A stretch of 22,701 bases of DNA from JAAFHS01 sp031396505 (GTDB lineage: Bacteria; Pseudomonadota; Alphaproteobacteria; Rhodobacterales; Rhodobacteraceae), in the NCBI GenBank assembly GCA_031396505.1, contig JANNKX010000168.1:1-22701 (forward strand), in the 5' to 3' direction. The translations under genes were made by a program, and so were the position numbers. Positions 12,723 to 21,062 of the stretch are shown here, piece by piece; position 1 is the first letter of the stretch, and the number at the start of each line of letters is the position of its first letter. The notes under the pieces are model-generated. The model was not told the origin of the DNA. It made no database searches and worked only from the letters and a program-made list of their open reading frames with translations.

Positions 12723-14686
12723 TCTGCAGGGGCCATGGCCATCCGCCGCGCGCCGGCGGCGATACGGTAACGTCTGTCCGTCAGGCTGATCAAGCCGCCA
12801 AAAGCCATCATCAGCGCCCCCCCCCACAGCCAATTGGCAAAAGGTTCGATGTAACTGCGCACGGCCCAGCCGCCGTTTTCCTGCGCATCGCCGATCACAA
12901 GGTAGATGTCGCGCCAGAAACCATAATCAATCGCCGCCTCGGTCGTGGGCATCCCCTGCACCGGGTAGAACCGCTTTTCCGGGAACAGCATCGCCACCAC
13001 CTGCCCATCCCGGAACACCGTCATTTCCGCCATGGTCGATGTGTAATTTGGCCCCTGCACCTGCCCGACCTTGCCCAGCAACACCTCATAACTGCCAAGC
13101 GGGAACCGCTCGCCGGGCTGCGCCACACGGATATCCTCGACCTTCCAGGCGTTCAGGGCGGCGGCGGCAAACAGCGTCACGCCAAAACCCGCATGGGCCA
13201 GCACCTTGCCCCAATCGGCACGCGGCAACCGCGACAGCCGCGACAAACGCACCGACAGCGCATCCCGCCCCGTGCGCCCCCACAGATCGGCCAGCGCACC
13301 GAACACCACCCATGCCCCCAGCATCGCGCCAATCGGCCCGAGCGCGGATCGCCCGGTCTGCATCGCGAAGGCCAACCCGCCGATGGCCACCGCAAGCAAA
13401 GCCACAGGCCAAAGCCCTGCAATACCACGCGCCACCGACCCGCGCTTCCACGCCATGGCACTGCCCACTGGCAGCAAAATCGCCAGCGCCACCATGAACG
13501 GCGTGAAGGCCGCATTGAAGAACGGCTCACCCACGCTCAGTTTCGCATCCCACAGGATTTCGGCCACCAACGGCCAGATCGTACCGACAAACACCACAAA
13601 AGCCGACACCGACAGCAGCAGGTTATTGGCCACCAACGCACCTTCGCGGCTGATCGGCCCAAAGACGCCCCGCGCCTCCATTACCCCCGCGCGCGCCGCA
13701 AACAGGATCAACGCGCTGCCCGTGAACACGCCAAGGATCAACAGGATGAACACGCCCCGTTCGGGATCATTGGCAAAAGCATGCACGGATGTAATCACCC
13801 CTGACCGCACGATGAACGTGCCAATCAGACTGAACCCGAAGGCCAGAATCGCAAGCAAAATCGTCCACGCCTTCAGGCTTTCACGCTTTTCCACCACAAT
13901 CGCCGAATGCAACAAGGCCGCTGCCAGCAGCCACGGCATGAACGACGCATTCTCCACCGGGTCCCAGAACCAGAACCCGCCCCAGCCCAGTTCGTAATAG
14001 GCCCACCACGATCCAAGCGCGATGCCGATGGTCAGGAAGATCCACGCGGCCAGCGTCCATGGCCGCACCCAACGCGCCCATGCCGCATCCACACGCCCCT
14101 CGATCAGGGCAGCGACGGCAAAAGAAAAGCTCATCGAAAGGCCGACATAGCCAAGATACAGAAACGGCGGATGAAAGGCCAAACCCGGGTCCTGCAAGAG
14201 CGGGTTCAAATCCTGCCCATCCATCGGGGGCACATCAAGCCGCAGAAACGGGTTCGACGTCAGCAGCATGAACAACAGGAACGCGACGCCAATCATCCCC
14301 TGCACGCCGATCACCCGCGCCCGCAGGCCGGGGGGCAGATTTCCACCAAACATCGCCGCACAAGCCCCGAACAGCGCAAGGATCAGCACCCATAACAGCA
14401 GCGACCCCTCATGATTGCCCCATGTGCCCGCGATCTTGTACAGCATCGGCTTTAACGTATGCGAATTCGCGACCACCACCCGCAGCGAAAAATCCGACAC
14501 CACGAACGCATGCATCAGGGCCGCAAAGGCAAAGGTCACCAGCAGCAGTTGCACCACCGCCGCAGGTTGCCCGATGGCCATCATCCCCGCATCACGCACC
14601 TGCGCGCCCCACAGCGGCACAACCGTCTGGATCACCGCCACCGCCAGCGCCAAGATCAGCGCGAAATGCCCAAGTTCGACAATCAT
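12719..14686 (-). CDS. ccmF: Heme lyase CcmF (CcmF/NrfE family)
   Basis: An integral inner-membrane protein of the system I cytochrome c maturation pathway that transfers heme from holo-CcmE to apocytochrome c. The 655 residues and roughly 14-15 hydrophobic segments fit the family. The WWD heme-binding domain is clear at 227-246 (SWWAYYELGWGGFWFWDPVEN). Candidate heme-ligand histidines match known positions: His172 in AFHPPFLYLGY, His260 in AALLHSA and His302 in SVHAF. TWGNHEGSLLLW (88-99) is another family block. The ATG at 14686 has GGAGGG 7 bases upstream. The ccmH start overlaps its stop. ccmE, usually just upstream in related genomes, is not here; the 142 bases before the start hold no gene. 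Confidence 0.97.
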   Translation of the reverse strand: MIVELGHFALILALAVAVIQTVVPLWGAQVRDAGMMAIGQPAAVVQLLLVTFAFAALMHAFVVSDFSLRVVVANSHTLKPMLYKIAGTWGNHEGSLLLWVLILALFGACAAMFGGNLPPGLRARVIGVQGMIGVAFLLFMLLTSNPFLRLDVPPMDGQDLNPLLQDPGLAFHPPFLYLGYVGLSMSFSFAVAALIEGRVDAAWARWVRPWTLAAWIFLTIGIALGSWWAYYELGWGGFWFWDPVENASFMPWLLAAALLHSAIVVEKRESLKAWTILLAILAFGFSLIGTFIVRSGVITSVHAFANDPERGVFILLILGVFTGSALILFAARAGVMEARGVFGPISREGALVANNLLLSVSAFVVFVGTIWPLVAEILWDAKLSVGEPFFNAAFTPFMVALAILLPVGSAMAWKRGSVARGIAGLWPVALLAVAIGGLAFAMQTGRSALGPIGAMLGAWVVFGALADLWGRTGRDALSVRLSRLSRLPRADWGKVLAHAGFGVTLFAAAALNAWKVEDIRVAQPGERFPLGSYEVLLGKVGQVQGPNYTSTMAEMTVFRDGQVVAMLFPEKRFYPVQGMPTTEAAIDYGFWRDIYLVIGDAQENGGWAVRSYIEPFANWLWGGALMMAFGGLISLTDRRYRIAAGARRMAMAPAE

Positions 14687-14828
14687 CGAAAGCCCTCCGT
14701 TATCCCCTATCTAGGGCATTGCAGTCGCACAGACCATGGGCCACGCCCCCGCCACACCGCGACATTTTCTGACCGCAAGTATCCGCGCGGACAAGGCGCG
14801 GCACGCCCCGAGGGGGTCCGAAGATGCC

Positions 14829-15281
14829 CTACCTGCGCCCGGCCTTGCGCGTCGACAGCAAAAGGTTCGTCTCGCTGCGCGTCACCCCGTCAATCTCGCG
14901 GATGCGGAAAATCACCTGATCCAGCTCCTCCAGCGTCTGCGCCCCCACTTCGGCAATCAGATCCCACTGCCCTGTCGTCGAATGCACCGCAATCACTGCA
15001 GGCAATCCCGTCAGCCGCGCCATGATCCGCTCCGCCCCGCGCCCCTCGATCCCGATCAGCATCAATGCCCGCACCGCCGCCGCCGATACATCCGCCCGCG
15101 TCACCACCGTGAACCCGGCAATGTCACCGCGTGCTGACAACCGCTCCATCCGTGCGCGCACCGTGGCCCGGCTGACACCAAGCCGGGCTGCCAGATCAGA
15201 CAGCGCCGCCCGCCCATCCCGGCGCAATTCTGAAATCAGTAGACCATCCACATCGTCCATTCCGATCGAATCCTTTGCCAT
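14829..15281 (-). CDS. Lrp/AsnC-family transcriptional regulator
   Basis: A 150-residue DNA-binding protein with two domains. The N-terminal winged helix-turn-helix is at about residues 10-55 (LSDLAARLGVSRATVRARMERLSARGDI). The RAM effector-binding/oligomerisation domain is at about 66-145, with GQWDLIAEV as the ligand-binding turn. Family members sense amino acids and form octamers that wrap DNA. The gene is divergent from arginase and ornithine cyclodeaminase, which strongly suggests it controls arginine/ornithine breakdown, as in related AsnC-type loci; the inducer is inferred. Start is between the ATG at 15281 and the ATG at 15260. The latter has AAAGGAT about 10 bases upstream and gives the common MDDVDG start. 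The frame is also open to 15356. Confidence 0.9.
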   Translation of the reverse strand: MAKDSIGMDDVDGLLISELRRDGRAALSDLAARLGVSRATVRARMERLSARGDIAGFTVVTRADVSAAAVRALMLIGIEGRGAERIMARLTGLPAVIAVHSTTGQWDLIAEVGAQTLEELDQVIFRIREIDGVTRSETNLLLSTRKAGRR

Positions 15282-15316
15282 TTTGCGCGAAATGCTGTGC
15301 GGTGCGCGCAATGATA

Positions 15317-15339
15317 TGCTAGATTTTCTCGCAATCTGC
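15317..15339. promoter_or_regulatory. Candidate operator in the Lrp/arginase divergent region
   Basis: The inverted repeat AGATT-N7-AATCT (15321-15325 and 15333-15337) extends outward as TGC-T-AGATT and AATCT-GCA with one unpaired base. It lies 37-53 bases before the arginase start and 40-56 before the 15281 regulator start. Position and AT-rich centre fit an Lrp/AsnC site that could control both genes; affinity is untested. Confidence 0.4.
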
Positions 15340-15373
15340 ACAGATATTCCTGCCAAAGCAAAAGGAATTCATC

Positions 15374-16297
15374 ATGGCCAACACCATCCTGATCGGCGCG
15401 CCCGTGGATACTGGGCAGAAAAACCCCGGCTGCATCATGGGGCCCGCTGCCTACCGCGTCGCAGGCATTGCCCCCGCGATCCGCGATCTTGGCCACGGCG
15501 TCGATGATTGGGGCGATGTCGCCCTGCCCGATTTGCAGGATGTGACCTATCCCAATCCCGCAGTGCATCACTTATCCGAAACACTGGGCTGGACCGATAT
15601 CTTGCGCGACCGGGTGGATGATGCGCTGTCGGCGGGTGGCATGCCCATCATCATGGGCGGCGATCATTCGCTGGCGCTTGGGTCCGTCGCCGGTGCCGCA
15701 ACATTTGCCCAACGTGCGGACCGCCCGCTGTTCCTGCTCTGGCTTGATGCGCATTCTGATTTCCACACGCTCGCCACCACCACCAGCGGCAACCTGCATG
15801 GCACCCCACTTGCCTATATCGCCGGGCGCAGCGGGTTTGAGGCGTTTCCGCCCTTCCCCGCCCCCATCCCCGCCGACCGCATCTGCCTGTTCGGCATCCG
15901 GTCGGTTGACGCCGCCGAACATGCCGCGCTTCTGCGCCACGACATCGCGATCAACGATATGCGCGTGCTGGACGAGTTGGGCATCGTGGCCCCCCTGCGC
16001 GCCTTCCTGAACCACGTGCGCGCGAATGGCGGCATGCTGCATGTGTCGCTTGACGTTGATTTCATGGACCCCGCCGTCGCCCCCGCCGTGGGCACCACCG
16101 TTCCCGGCGGCACCACCCTGCGTGAGGCGCATCTGGTGATGGAAGTGCTGCACGAATGCGGCCTTGTCACGTCGCTCGACCTTGTGGAACTGAACCCCTT
16201 TCTTGATGAACGCGGCCGCACCGCCCGCGTGATGGTCGATCTGGTGGCCTCTCTGATGGGCCGCAAGGTCTTTGACCGCATGACACGGAGCCTGTAA
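15374..16297 (+). CDS. rocF: Arginase
   Basis: A dinuclear manganese ureohydrolase that splits arginine into ornithine and urea in the cytoplasm. The 307 residues carry all three metal motifs: GGDHS (95-99, His98), DAHSD (125-129, Asp125, His127, Asp129) and SLDVDFMDP (Asp227, Asp229). GTTVPGGTTLREAH and VELNPFLDERGRTAR follow. The start PVDTGQKNPGCIMGPAAYR is of the arginase rather than agmatinase type. AAAGGA (15361-15366) lies 7 bases before the ATG. The stop overlaps the ornithine cyclodeaminase start by one base (TAATG), so the two are coupled. The divergent Lrp-type gene is the probable regulator. Confidence 0.95.
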   Translation: MANTILIGAPVDTGQKNPGCIMGPAAYRVAGIAPAIRDLGHGVDDWGDVALPDLQDVTYPNPAVHHLSETLGWTDILRDRVDDALSAGGMPIIMGGDHSLALGSVAGAATFAQRADRPLFLLWLDAHSDFHTLATTTSGNLHGTPLAYIAGRSGFEAFPPFPAPIPADRICLFGIRSVDAAEHAALLRHDIAINDMRVLDELGIVAPLRAFLNHVRANGGMLHVSLDVDFMDPAVAPAVGTTVPGGTTLREAHLVMEVLHECGLVTSLDLVELNPFLDERGRTARVMVDLVASLMGRKVFDRMTRSL

Positions 16298-17337
16298 TGA
16301 ACACCCCATCAAAACAGGCGATGGTACCTTTTGTAAGCGTTGCCAACATGATGAAGATCGTTCTTCATCTTGGTATCGAACGTGTGATGGTCGATCTCGC
16401 GGATGAGATCGAGGCCGACTTTCGCCGTTGGCCACTGTTTGACAAGACCCCGCGCGTCGCCTCGCATTCCGATGTGGGTGTGATCGAATTGATGCCGACA
16501 TCGGATGGTGAAACCTACGGGTTCAAATACGTGAACGGCCATCCGTCGAACATGAAACAGGGTCTGCAGACTGTCACGGCTTTTGGTCTGCTGGCCGATG
16601 TGGCGACGGGCTATCCCCTGATGTTGTCCGAAATGACGATCCTGACGGCCCTGCGCACCGCCGCAACGTCCGCCATGGCGGCAAAATGGCTGGCCCCCAA
16701 GGCCACAACCATGGCCCTGATCGGAAATGGCGCACAGGCCGAATTTCAGGCGCTCGCCTTCAAGGCGATCTGCGGCATCACAGAAGTGCGGTTTTACGAC
16801 ATCGACCCTGCCGCCACACAAAAGTGCATGACCAATCTGCAGGGGCGCGGGCTTACTCTTGTGCCCTGCGCCACACCTGAGGATGCCATTCTTGGCGCGC
16901 AGATCATCACCACCGTGACCGCCGACAAGACCAACGCCACGATCCTGACCGACAACATGGTCGGTGCCGGCGTGCACATCAACGCGGTCGGCGGCGATTG
17001 CCCCGGCAAGACCGAACTGCACCGCGACATCCTGCTGCGGTCCGCCATCTTTGTCGAATATCCCCCCCAGACCCGCATCGAGGGCGAGGTGCAGCAGCTG
17101 CCCCCCGACTATCCCGTCACCGAGTTGTGGCAGGTCATGGCAGGCACCGCACCGGGCCGCACCGATGCGCGCCAGATCACCCTGTTTGATAGCGTCGGTT
17201 TCGCGATCGAGGATTTCAGTGCGCTCCGCTACATCCATGGCAAGCTGGCGGAAACCGGGATGTTTGATCAGCTCGACATGATCGCCGATCCCGACGATCC
17301 GCGCGATCTGTTCGGCATGCTGATGCGCGCAGCCTGA
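16297..17337 (+). CDS. ocd: Ornithine cyclodeaminase
   Basis: An NAD-dependent mu-crystallin-family enzyme that converts ornithine directly to proline and ammonia. The 346 residues match the bacterial OCD length. Visible features are the substrate-binding GFKYVNGHPSN with Lys77, LRTAATSA (Arg120), the dinucleotide fold IGNGAQAEFQ (142-151), and NAVGGDCPGKTEL with Asp234, which corresponds to the catalytic Asp of the characterised Pseudomonas enzyme. The extended C-terminal region is also of the OCD rather than the alanine dehydrogenase or lysine cyclodeaminase type. The ATG overlaps the arginase stop. Together the pair makes a two-step arginine-to-proline route with urea and ammonia as nitrogen products. 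Confidence 0.95.
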   Translation: MNTPSKQAMVPFVSVANMMKIVLHLGIERVMVDLADEIEADFRRWPLFDKTPRVASHSDVGVIELMPTSDGETYGFKYVNGHPSNMKQGLQTVTAFGLLADVATGYPLMLSEMTILTALRTAATSAMAAKWLAPKATTMALIGNGAQAEFQALAFKAICGITEVRFYDIDPAATQKCMTNLQGRGLTLVPCATPEDAILGAQIITTVTADKTNATILTDNMVGAGVHINAVGGDCPGKTELHRDILLRSAIFVEYPPQTRIEGEVQQLPPDYPVTELWQVMAGTAPGRTDARQITLFDSVGFAIEDFSALRYIHGKLAETGMFDQLDMIADPDDPRDLFGMLMRAA

Positions 17338-17351
17338 CGGCGCGTCTCTAT

Positions 17352-17384
17352 GGAATAAAGACGGAATGAAGACGCGATGAAGAT
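17352..17384. repeat. Three 11-bp tandem units between ocd and usg
   Basis: GGAATAAAGAC (17352-17362), GGAATGAAGAC (17363-17373) and the more diverged GCGATGAAGAT (17374-17384) follow each other without spacing, in the short convergent gap after the ocd stop. The period is close to one turn of B-DNA. No function assigned. Confidence 0.6.
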
Positions 17385-17392
17385 CGCTGTTT

Positions 17393-17662
17393 TCAGTGTA
17401 ATCGCAACTCCCCCACCACATTGCGCCACTCACCGGGTGCAATCAGTTTGCGATGCGTGAACCGCACTGAATGCAGCGGGCCTTCGATCTTGTCCTGCCA
17501 GAATTCGATGAATCGAAACAAGCTTGGGTAATCGGGTGCCAGGTCATAGTCCTGCCACACGAAGGTATTGAGAACATTGCGATAATCCGGCAATCTGTAG
17601 TACATTTCCGCCGTCATCAGCCCGTATCCCTTTAGCATCAATTCTGTCTGTGTCGGCACCAT
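17393..17662 (-). CDS. Usg-family protein
   Basis: An 89-residue protein of the alphaproteobacterial Usg family, named for a small gene beside tryptophan genes in Caulobacter. Typical features are TELMLKGYGLMTAEMYYRLPDY near the N terminus, then NTFVWQDYDLAPDYPSLFRFIEFWQDKIEGPLHSVRFTHRKLI. It is a small soluble protein without signal peptide or membrane segment; its biochemical role is not known. The ATG at 17662 is preferred over 17692 because an excellent AAAGGAGG Shine-Dalgarno lies 6 bases upstream. No trp genes are near in this window. It is a single-gene minus-strand unit convergent with ocd and divergent from gyrA. Confidence 0.9.
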   Translation of the reverse strand: MVPTQTELMLKGYGLMTAEMYYRLPDYRNVLNTFVWQDYDLAPDYPSLFRFIEFWQDKIEGPLHSVRFTHRKLIAPGEWRNVVGELRLH

Positions 17663-17700
17663 GCCAGACCTCCTTTCACACGGCAGCAGCATCAGCCTGC

Positions 17701-17740
17701 CATGATTTTACAAAATTGCAATAAAAACAATATGTTATCA
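17701..17740. promoter_or_regulatory. AT-rich divergent promoter region between usg and gyrA
   Basis: A 40-base AT-rich island in a GC-rich setting. On the plus strand TTTACA (17707-17712) is followed after 18 bases by TATGTT (17731-17736), a fair sigma-70-type match that would give gyrA a leader of about 110 bases. On the minus strand TAAAAT (17704-17709) is a possible -10 for usg. The true start sites are unknown. Confidence 0.45.
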
Positions 17741-17854
17741 TTCCCCTCTGGCGGCTGCCAAACGGCCCTGCACGAGTCATTGCACCCCCATCCCTAGATG
17801 GTGTAAAAGAAGGACAACAAGATATAGCCCACTCGCCCGAAAGACTGGCATCAC

Positions 17855-20572
17855 ATGAACGACACACCCGACGACGTTGATAACGCTGACGAAATCCCAC
17901 AGCGCCCTGGCTTTTCCGGCCCCAATGTCGATATCGTCGATGAAATGAAAACCGCCTATCTCGATTACGCGATGAGCGTGATCGTCTCCCGCGCCATTCC
18001 AGATCTGCGCGATGGCCTGAAACCCGTTCACCGCCGTATCCTTTATGCGATGCACGAATCCGGCAACGGCCATGACAAACCCTACCGCAAATCGGCCCGC
18101 CCGGTGGGTGACACGATGGGCAAATACCACCCCCATGGCGACAGCGCGATTTACGATGCCCTTGTGCGGATGGCGCAACCCTTTTCCATGAGCCTCAAGC
18201 TGTTGGATGGACAGGGTAATTTTGGCTCCATGGACGGCGATGCCGCCGCTGCCATGCGCTATACCGAAGTGCGCATGGACAAGCCTGCCGCGTTCCTGCT
18301 GGCGGACATTGACAAGGAAACCGTCGATTTTCAGGACAATTATGATGGCAAGGACCGTGAACCAACCGTCCTTCCCGCCCGCTACCCGAACATGCTGGTC
18401 AATGGTGCCGAAGGCATTGCCGTCGGCATGGCCACACGCATCCCGCCGCACAACCTCGGCGAAGTGATCGACGGCACGCTTGCCCTGATTGAAAATCCGG
18501 ATCTTTCGACCGAGGCGTTGATGGAATTCATCCCCGCGCCGGATTTTCCGACAGGTGCGATGATCCTGGGCCGTTCAGGTGCGCGCAAAGCCTATCTTGA
18601 AGGGCGCGGTTCGGTGATCATCCGGGCCAAAACGCGGGTCGAGGAAATCCGCAAGGACCGCTTTGCCATCATCATCGACGAGGTGCCCTATCAGGTCAAC
18701 AAGTCGCGCATGATCGAAATCATTGCCGAACAGGTGCGCGAGAAAAAGATCGAAGGTATCGCGCATGTGCAGGACGAGTCCGACCGGATCGGCGTGCGCG
18801 TGGTGATCGAGCTGAAGCGTGATGCAACAGCCGATGTCGTGCTGAACCAGCTGTTCCGCTTTACCCCGATGCAGGTCAGCTTCGGCTGCAACATGCTGGC
18901 CCTGAACGGTGGTCGCCCTGAACAACTGACCCTTCGCGATTTCCTTAGCTATTTCATTGTGTTCCGCGAAGAAGTTGTAGCCAAGCGTACCGCGTTCGAA
19001 CTGCGAAAGGCCCGTGAGCGCAGCCATATCCTGTGTGGTCTTGCTGTCGCGGTGTCGAACGTGGATGAGGTCGTGGCCACCATCCGCACCTCTGCCGACC
19101 CGGCCGATGCGCGCATCCGCCTCATGACACGCCGCTGGCCCGCGGGCGAAATCATCCCCTTCATCAAACTAATTGATGACCCGTCGCACCCGGTGAATGA
19201 AGATGGCACCTATAACCTGTCCGAAGTGCAGGCCCGCGCGATCCTTGATTTGCGCCTGCAACGCCTGACGGCTTTGGGCGTGAAAGAAGTTACGGACGAG
19301 CTTCAAGAGCTCGCGGCAAGAATTAAGGATTACTTGGAAATCCTCGGTTCGCGCGACCGTATCATGACAATCATTTCGGACGAATTGCGCGAAATGAAGA
19401 CGATGTTCGCCGTGCCGCGTCGCACCGAAATCGTCGACTGGTCAGGCGATATGGAAGACGAAGACCTGATTGAACGCGAAGATATGGTCGTCACGATCAC
19501 CAGCGGCGGCTATATCAAGCGCACGCCGCTGGCCGAATTCCGCGCCCAAAACCGTGGCGGCAAGGGTCTGGCGTCGATGTCGACCAAAGAAGACGATGTG
19601 GTAACCACGCTTTTCGTGGTCAATACCCATACAAACCTGTTGTTCTTCACAACCGATGGCATGGTTTACAAGCTGAAAACCTGGCGCCTGCCCCTTGCCG
19701 GACGGCAGGCCAAGGGCAAAGCCATGGTGAACCTTCTGCCGATCGAACAAGGGGTCAGCATCGCCGCCCTGATGCCGGTCGACGTTCCTGAAGACGAATG
19801 GGAAAGCCTGCAAATCGTGTTCGCCACATCCGATGGCGATGTGCGCCAGAATGATCTGTCCGATTTCACCAACGTCAAACGCAACGGTAAAATCGCAATG
19901 AACCTGCCTGAAGGCGTGTTTCTGGTGAACGCGGCGATTGCCGATGAAAACGACGATGTGATGCTGGTCACCGCCCTTGGCCGCGCGATCCGTTTTCCCA
20001 CCACGGAAATCCGGGTGTTCAAATCGCGCGGATCGACGGGGGTGCGCGGCATTCGCGTCGGCAAGGGCGACAAGGTTGTGTCCATGGCCATCATCCGGCA
20101 TTTCGAAGCGGATCCGGCAGAGCGCGAGGCCTATCTGAAACAGCGCCGCCTGATGGCCGGTGTGACCGAAGACGAAGCAGATGACGAAGAAGAGACCGTC
20201 ATAGCGGGGCAACTGTCGCCCGAACGCTACGCCGAAATGTCGGCATCCGAAGACCTGATCCTGACGATCACATCAAGTGGAACGGGTAAACTGTCGTCTT
20301 CACATGATTATCCGGTGCGCGGACGTGGCGGCATGGGTGTCAAGGCGATGGATGGCGCGATGCGCGGCGGGCCACTTGTGGCATCCTTCCCGGTCGATCT
20401 GTCAGACCAGATCATGCTTGCAACAAGCACCGGCCAGTCGATTCGCGTGCCTGTGGACCAGATTTCATTCCGGTCGCGGTCGGCGGGTGGGGTGAAGGTG
20501 TTCAATACGGGTGGGGATGAAGTCGTCGTGTCGGTGGCCCGTGTGGCCGAACAAGGCGATGACGAGGCGTGA
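17855..20572 (+). CDS. gyrA: DNA gyrase subunit A
   Basis: Breakage-reunion subunit of type IIA topoisomerase; with GyrB it introduces negative supercoils using ATP. The 905 residues span the winged-helix/tower domains, a coiled-coil arm and the C-terminal beta-pinwheel. The catalytic tyrosine is Tyr136 in AAMRYTE. The quinolone-determining stretch reads GKYHPHGDSAIYD, with Ser97 and Asp101 corresponding to E. coli Ser83 and Asp87, that is, the susceptible residues. The GyrA-box is QNRGGKG (565-571), a variant of QRRGGRG. An acidic insertion rich in Glu/Asp (EDEADDEEE, about residues 771-779) interrupts the pinwheel, as seen in alphaproteobacteria. The ATG at 17855 has only a weak GAAAGA upstream. 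The next gene overlaps the stop as TGATG. Confidence 0.98.
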   Translation: MNDTPDDVDNADEIPQRPGFSGPNVDIVDEMKTAYLDYAMSVIVSRAIPDLRDGLKPVHRRILYAMHESGNGHDKPYRKSARPVGDTMGKYHPHGDSAIYDALVRMAQPFSMSLKLLDGQGNFGSMDGDAAAAMRYTEVRMDKPAAFLLADIDKETVDFQDNYDGKDREPTVLPARYPNMLVNGAEGIAVGMATRIPPHNLGEVIDGTLALIENPDLSTEALMEFIPAPDFPTGAMILGRSGARKAYLEGRGSVIIRAKTRVEEIRKDRFAIIIDEVPYQVNKSRMIEIIAEQVREKKIEGIAHVQDESDRIGVRVVIELKRDATADVVLNQLFRFTPMQVSFGCNMLALNGGRPEQLTLRDFLSYFIVFREEVVAKRTAFELRKARERSHILCGLAVAVSNVDEVVATIRTSADPADARIRLMTRRWPAGEIIPFIKLIDDPSHPVNEDGTYNLSEVQARAILDLRLQRLTALGVKEVTDELQELAARIKDYLEILGSRDRIMTIISDELREMKTMFAVPRRTEIVDWSGDMEDEDLIEREDMVVTITSGGYIKRTPLAEFRAQNRGGKGLASMSTKEDDVVTTLFVVNTHTNLLFFTTDGMVYKLKTWRLPLAGRQAKGKAMVNLLPIEQGVSIAALMPVDVPEDEWESLQIVFATSDGDVRQNDLSDFTNVKRNGKIAMNLPEGVFLVNAAIADENDDVMLVTALGRAIRFPTTEIRVFKSRGSTGVRGIRVGKGDKVVSMAIIRHFEADPAEREAYLKQRRLMAGVTEDEADDEEETVIAGQLSPERYAEMSASEDLILTITSSGTGKLSSSHDYPVRGRGGMGVKAMDGAMRGGPLVASFPVDLSDQIMLATSTGQSIRVPVDQISFRSRSAGGVKVFNTGGDEVVVSVARVAEQGDDEA

Positions 20573-20760
20573 TGCGGACAGAACTTCTTGAATATCTGTT
20601 CTTTTTCATCGTCATCGCGATGGTCGGCTTTAATGTGCTGGCCAGTCGGCGCGCCCGACAGGCCGACCAGATTGCGCGCGAAAACATAGAACTGCGCCGT
20701 CAGACGCTTGTTGCGCTAACCCGGATAGCAGAAGCGTTGGAACGGCGGGGCGGGACGTGA
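20572..20760 (+). CDS. Small single-pass membrane protein downstream of gyrA
   Basis: 62 residues. One N-terminal transmembrane helix (LLEYLFFFIVIAMVGFNVLA, about residues 4-23) is followed by a basic patch (SRRARQ) and a short amphipathic, coiled-coil-like helix rich in Arg, Glu and Leu. The predicted topology has the tail in the cytoplasm. The ATG overlaps the gyrA stop (TGATG), with a GTG 3 bases earlier as an alternative. The stop overlaps the following GTG start (GTGA). I recognise no family. The double coupling argues that it is a real member of the gyrA operon. Confidence 0.75.
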   Translation: MRTELLEYLFFFIVIAMVGFNVLASRRARQADQIARENIELRRQTLVALTRIAEALERRGGT

Positions 20761-21053
20761 ACGCAGCCGCGTTACGGGCCTATCTTGCAACCTGCGCCGC
20801 CCCTGTCACTTATGCACAAGCGATGCGTGATCTGGGCGGTATTCGCATGAACACCCTGACCCAACTTCTTGAAATTACGATGGAAGAAGACACAGCGCTG
20901 AACCTCCCCTTCATCGCGGCACGCGTCATCAGCCGCACAAGCCCGATCCCCGCACGCGGCTTTTTTGACAAGGCGCAGGCCCTTGGGCGTGATGTGCGCG
21001 ACCCTGCGGCGATGCACGCAACCGAACTTGCGGCCCTGCGCAACCTGCCCTAA
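20757..21053 (+). CDS. Conserved-looking hypothetical protein between gyrA and trmFO
   Basis: 98 residues, soluble, no signal peptide. The sequence AYLATCAAPVTYAQAMRDLGG followed by MNTLTQLLEITMEEDTALNLPFIAARVISR and IPARGFFDKAQALG looks like a compact helix-strand-helix protein. The early TYAQAMRDLG helix pair is faintly like a winged-helix DNA-binding element, but I would not assign a function. The start is a GTG at 20757 overlapping the preceding stop by 4 bases; no good ATG replaces it near the N terminus. trmFO starts 9 bases after its stop, so it is probably in the same transcript. Confidence 0.8.
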   Translation: MNAAALRAYLATCAAPVTYAQAMRDLGGIRMNTLTQLLEITMEEDTALNLPFIAARVISRTSPIPARGFFDKAQALGRDVRDPAAMHATELAALRNLP

Positions 21054-21062
21054 AACCGCTGC

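Noticed and set aside
12602..13804. Plus-strand frame of 400 codons across ccmF/ccmH
   Set aside because: Extremely His/Arg/Gln/Pro-rich translation typical of the antisense of a GC-rich membrane protein gene. ccmF on the other strand is certain.
14705..14716. CCCTA-TC-TAGGG inverted repeat upstream of ccmF
   Set aside because: Short arms and a two-base spacer; too weak to call an operator without comparative data.
14797..14828. GC-rich inverted segments after the Lrp gene as a terminator
   Set aside because: Pairing leaves almost no loop and no T run follows on the minus strand.
17341..17376. CGCGTC/GACGCG inverted repeat after ocd as a terminator
   Set aside because: The six-base arms are 24 bases apart and no T run follows. 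The tandem 11-bp units explain the local structure better.
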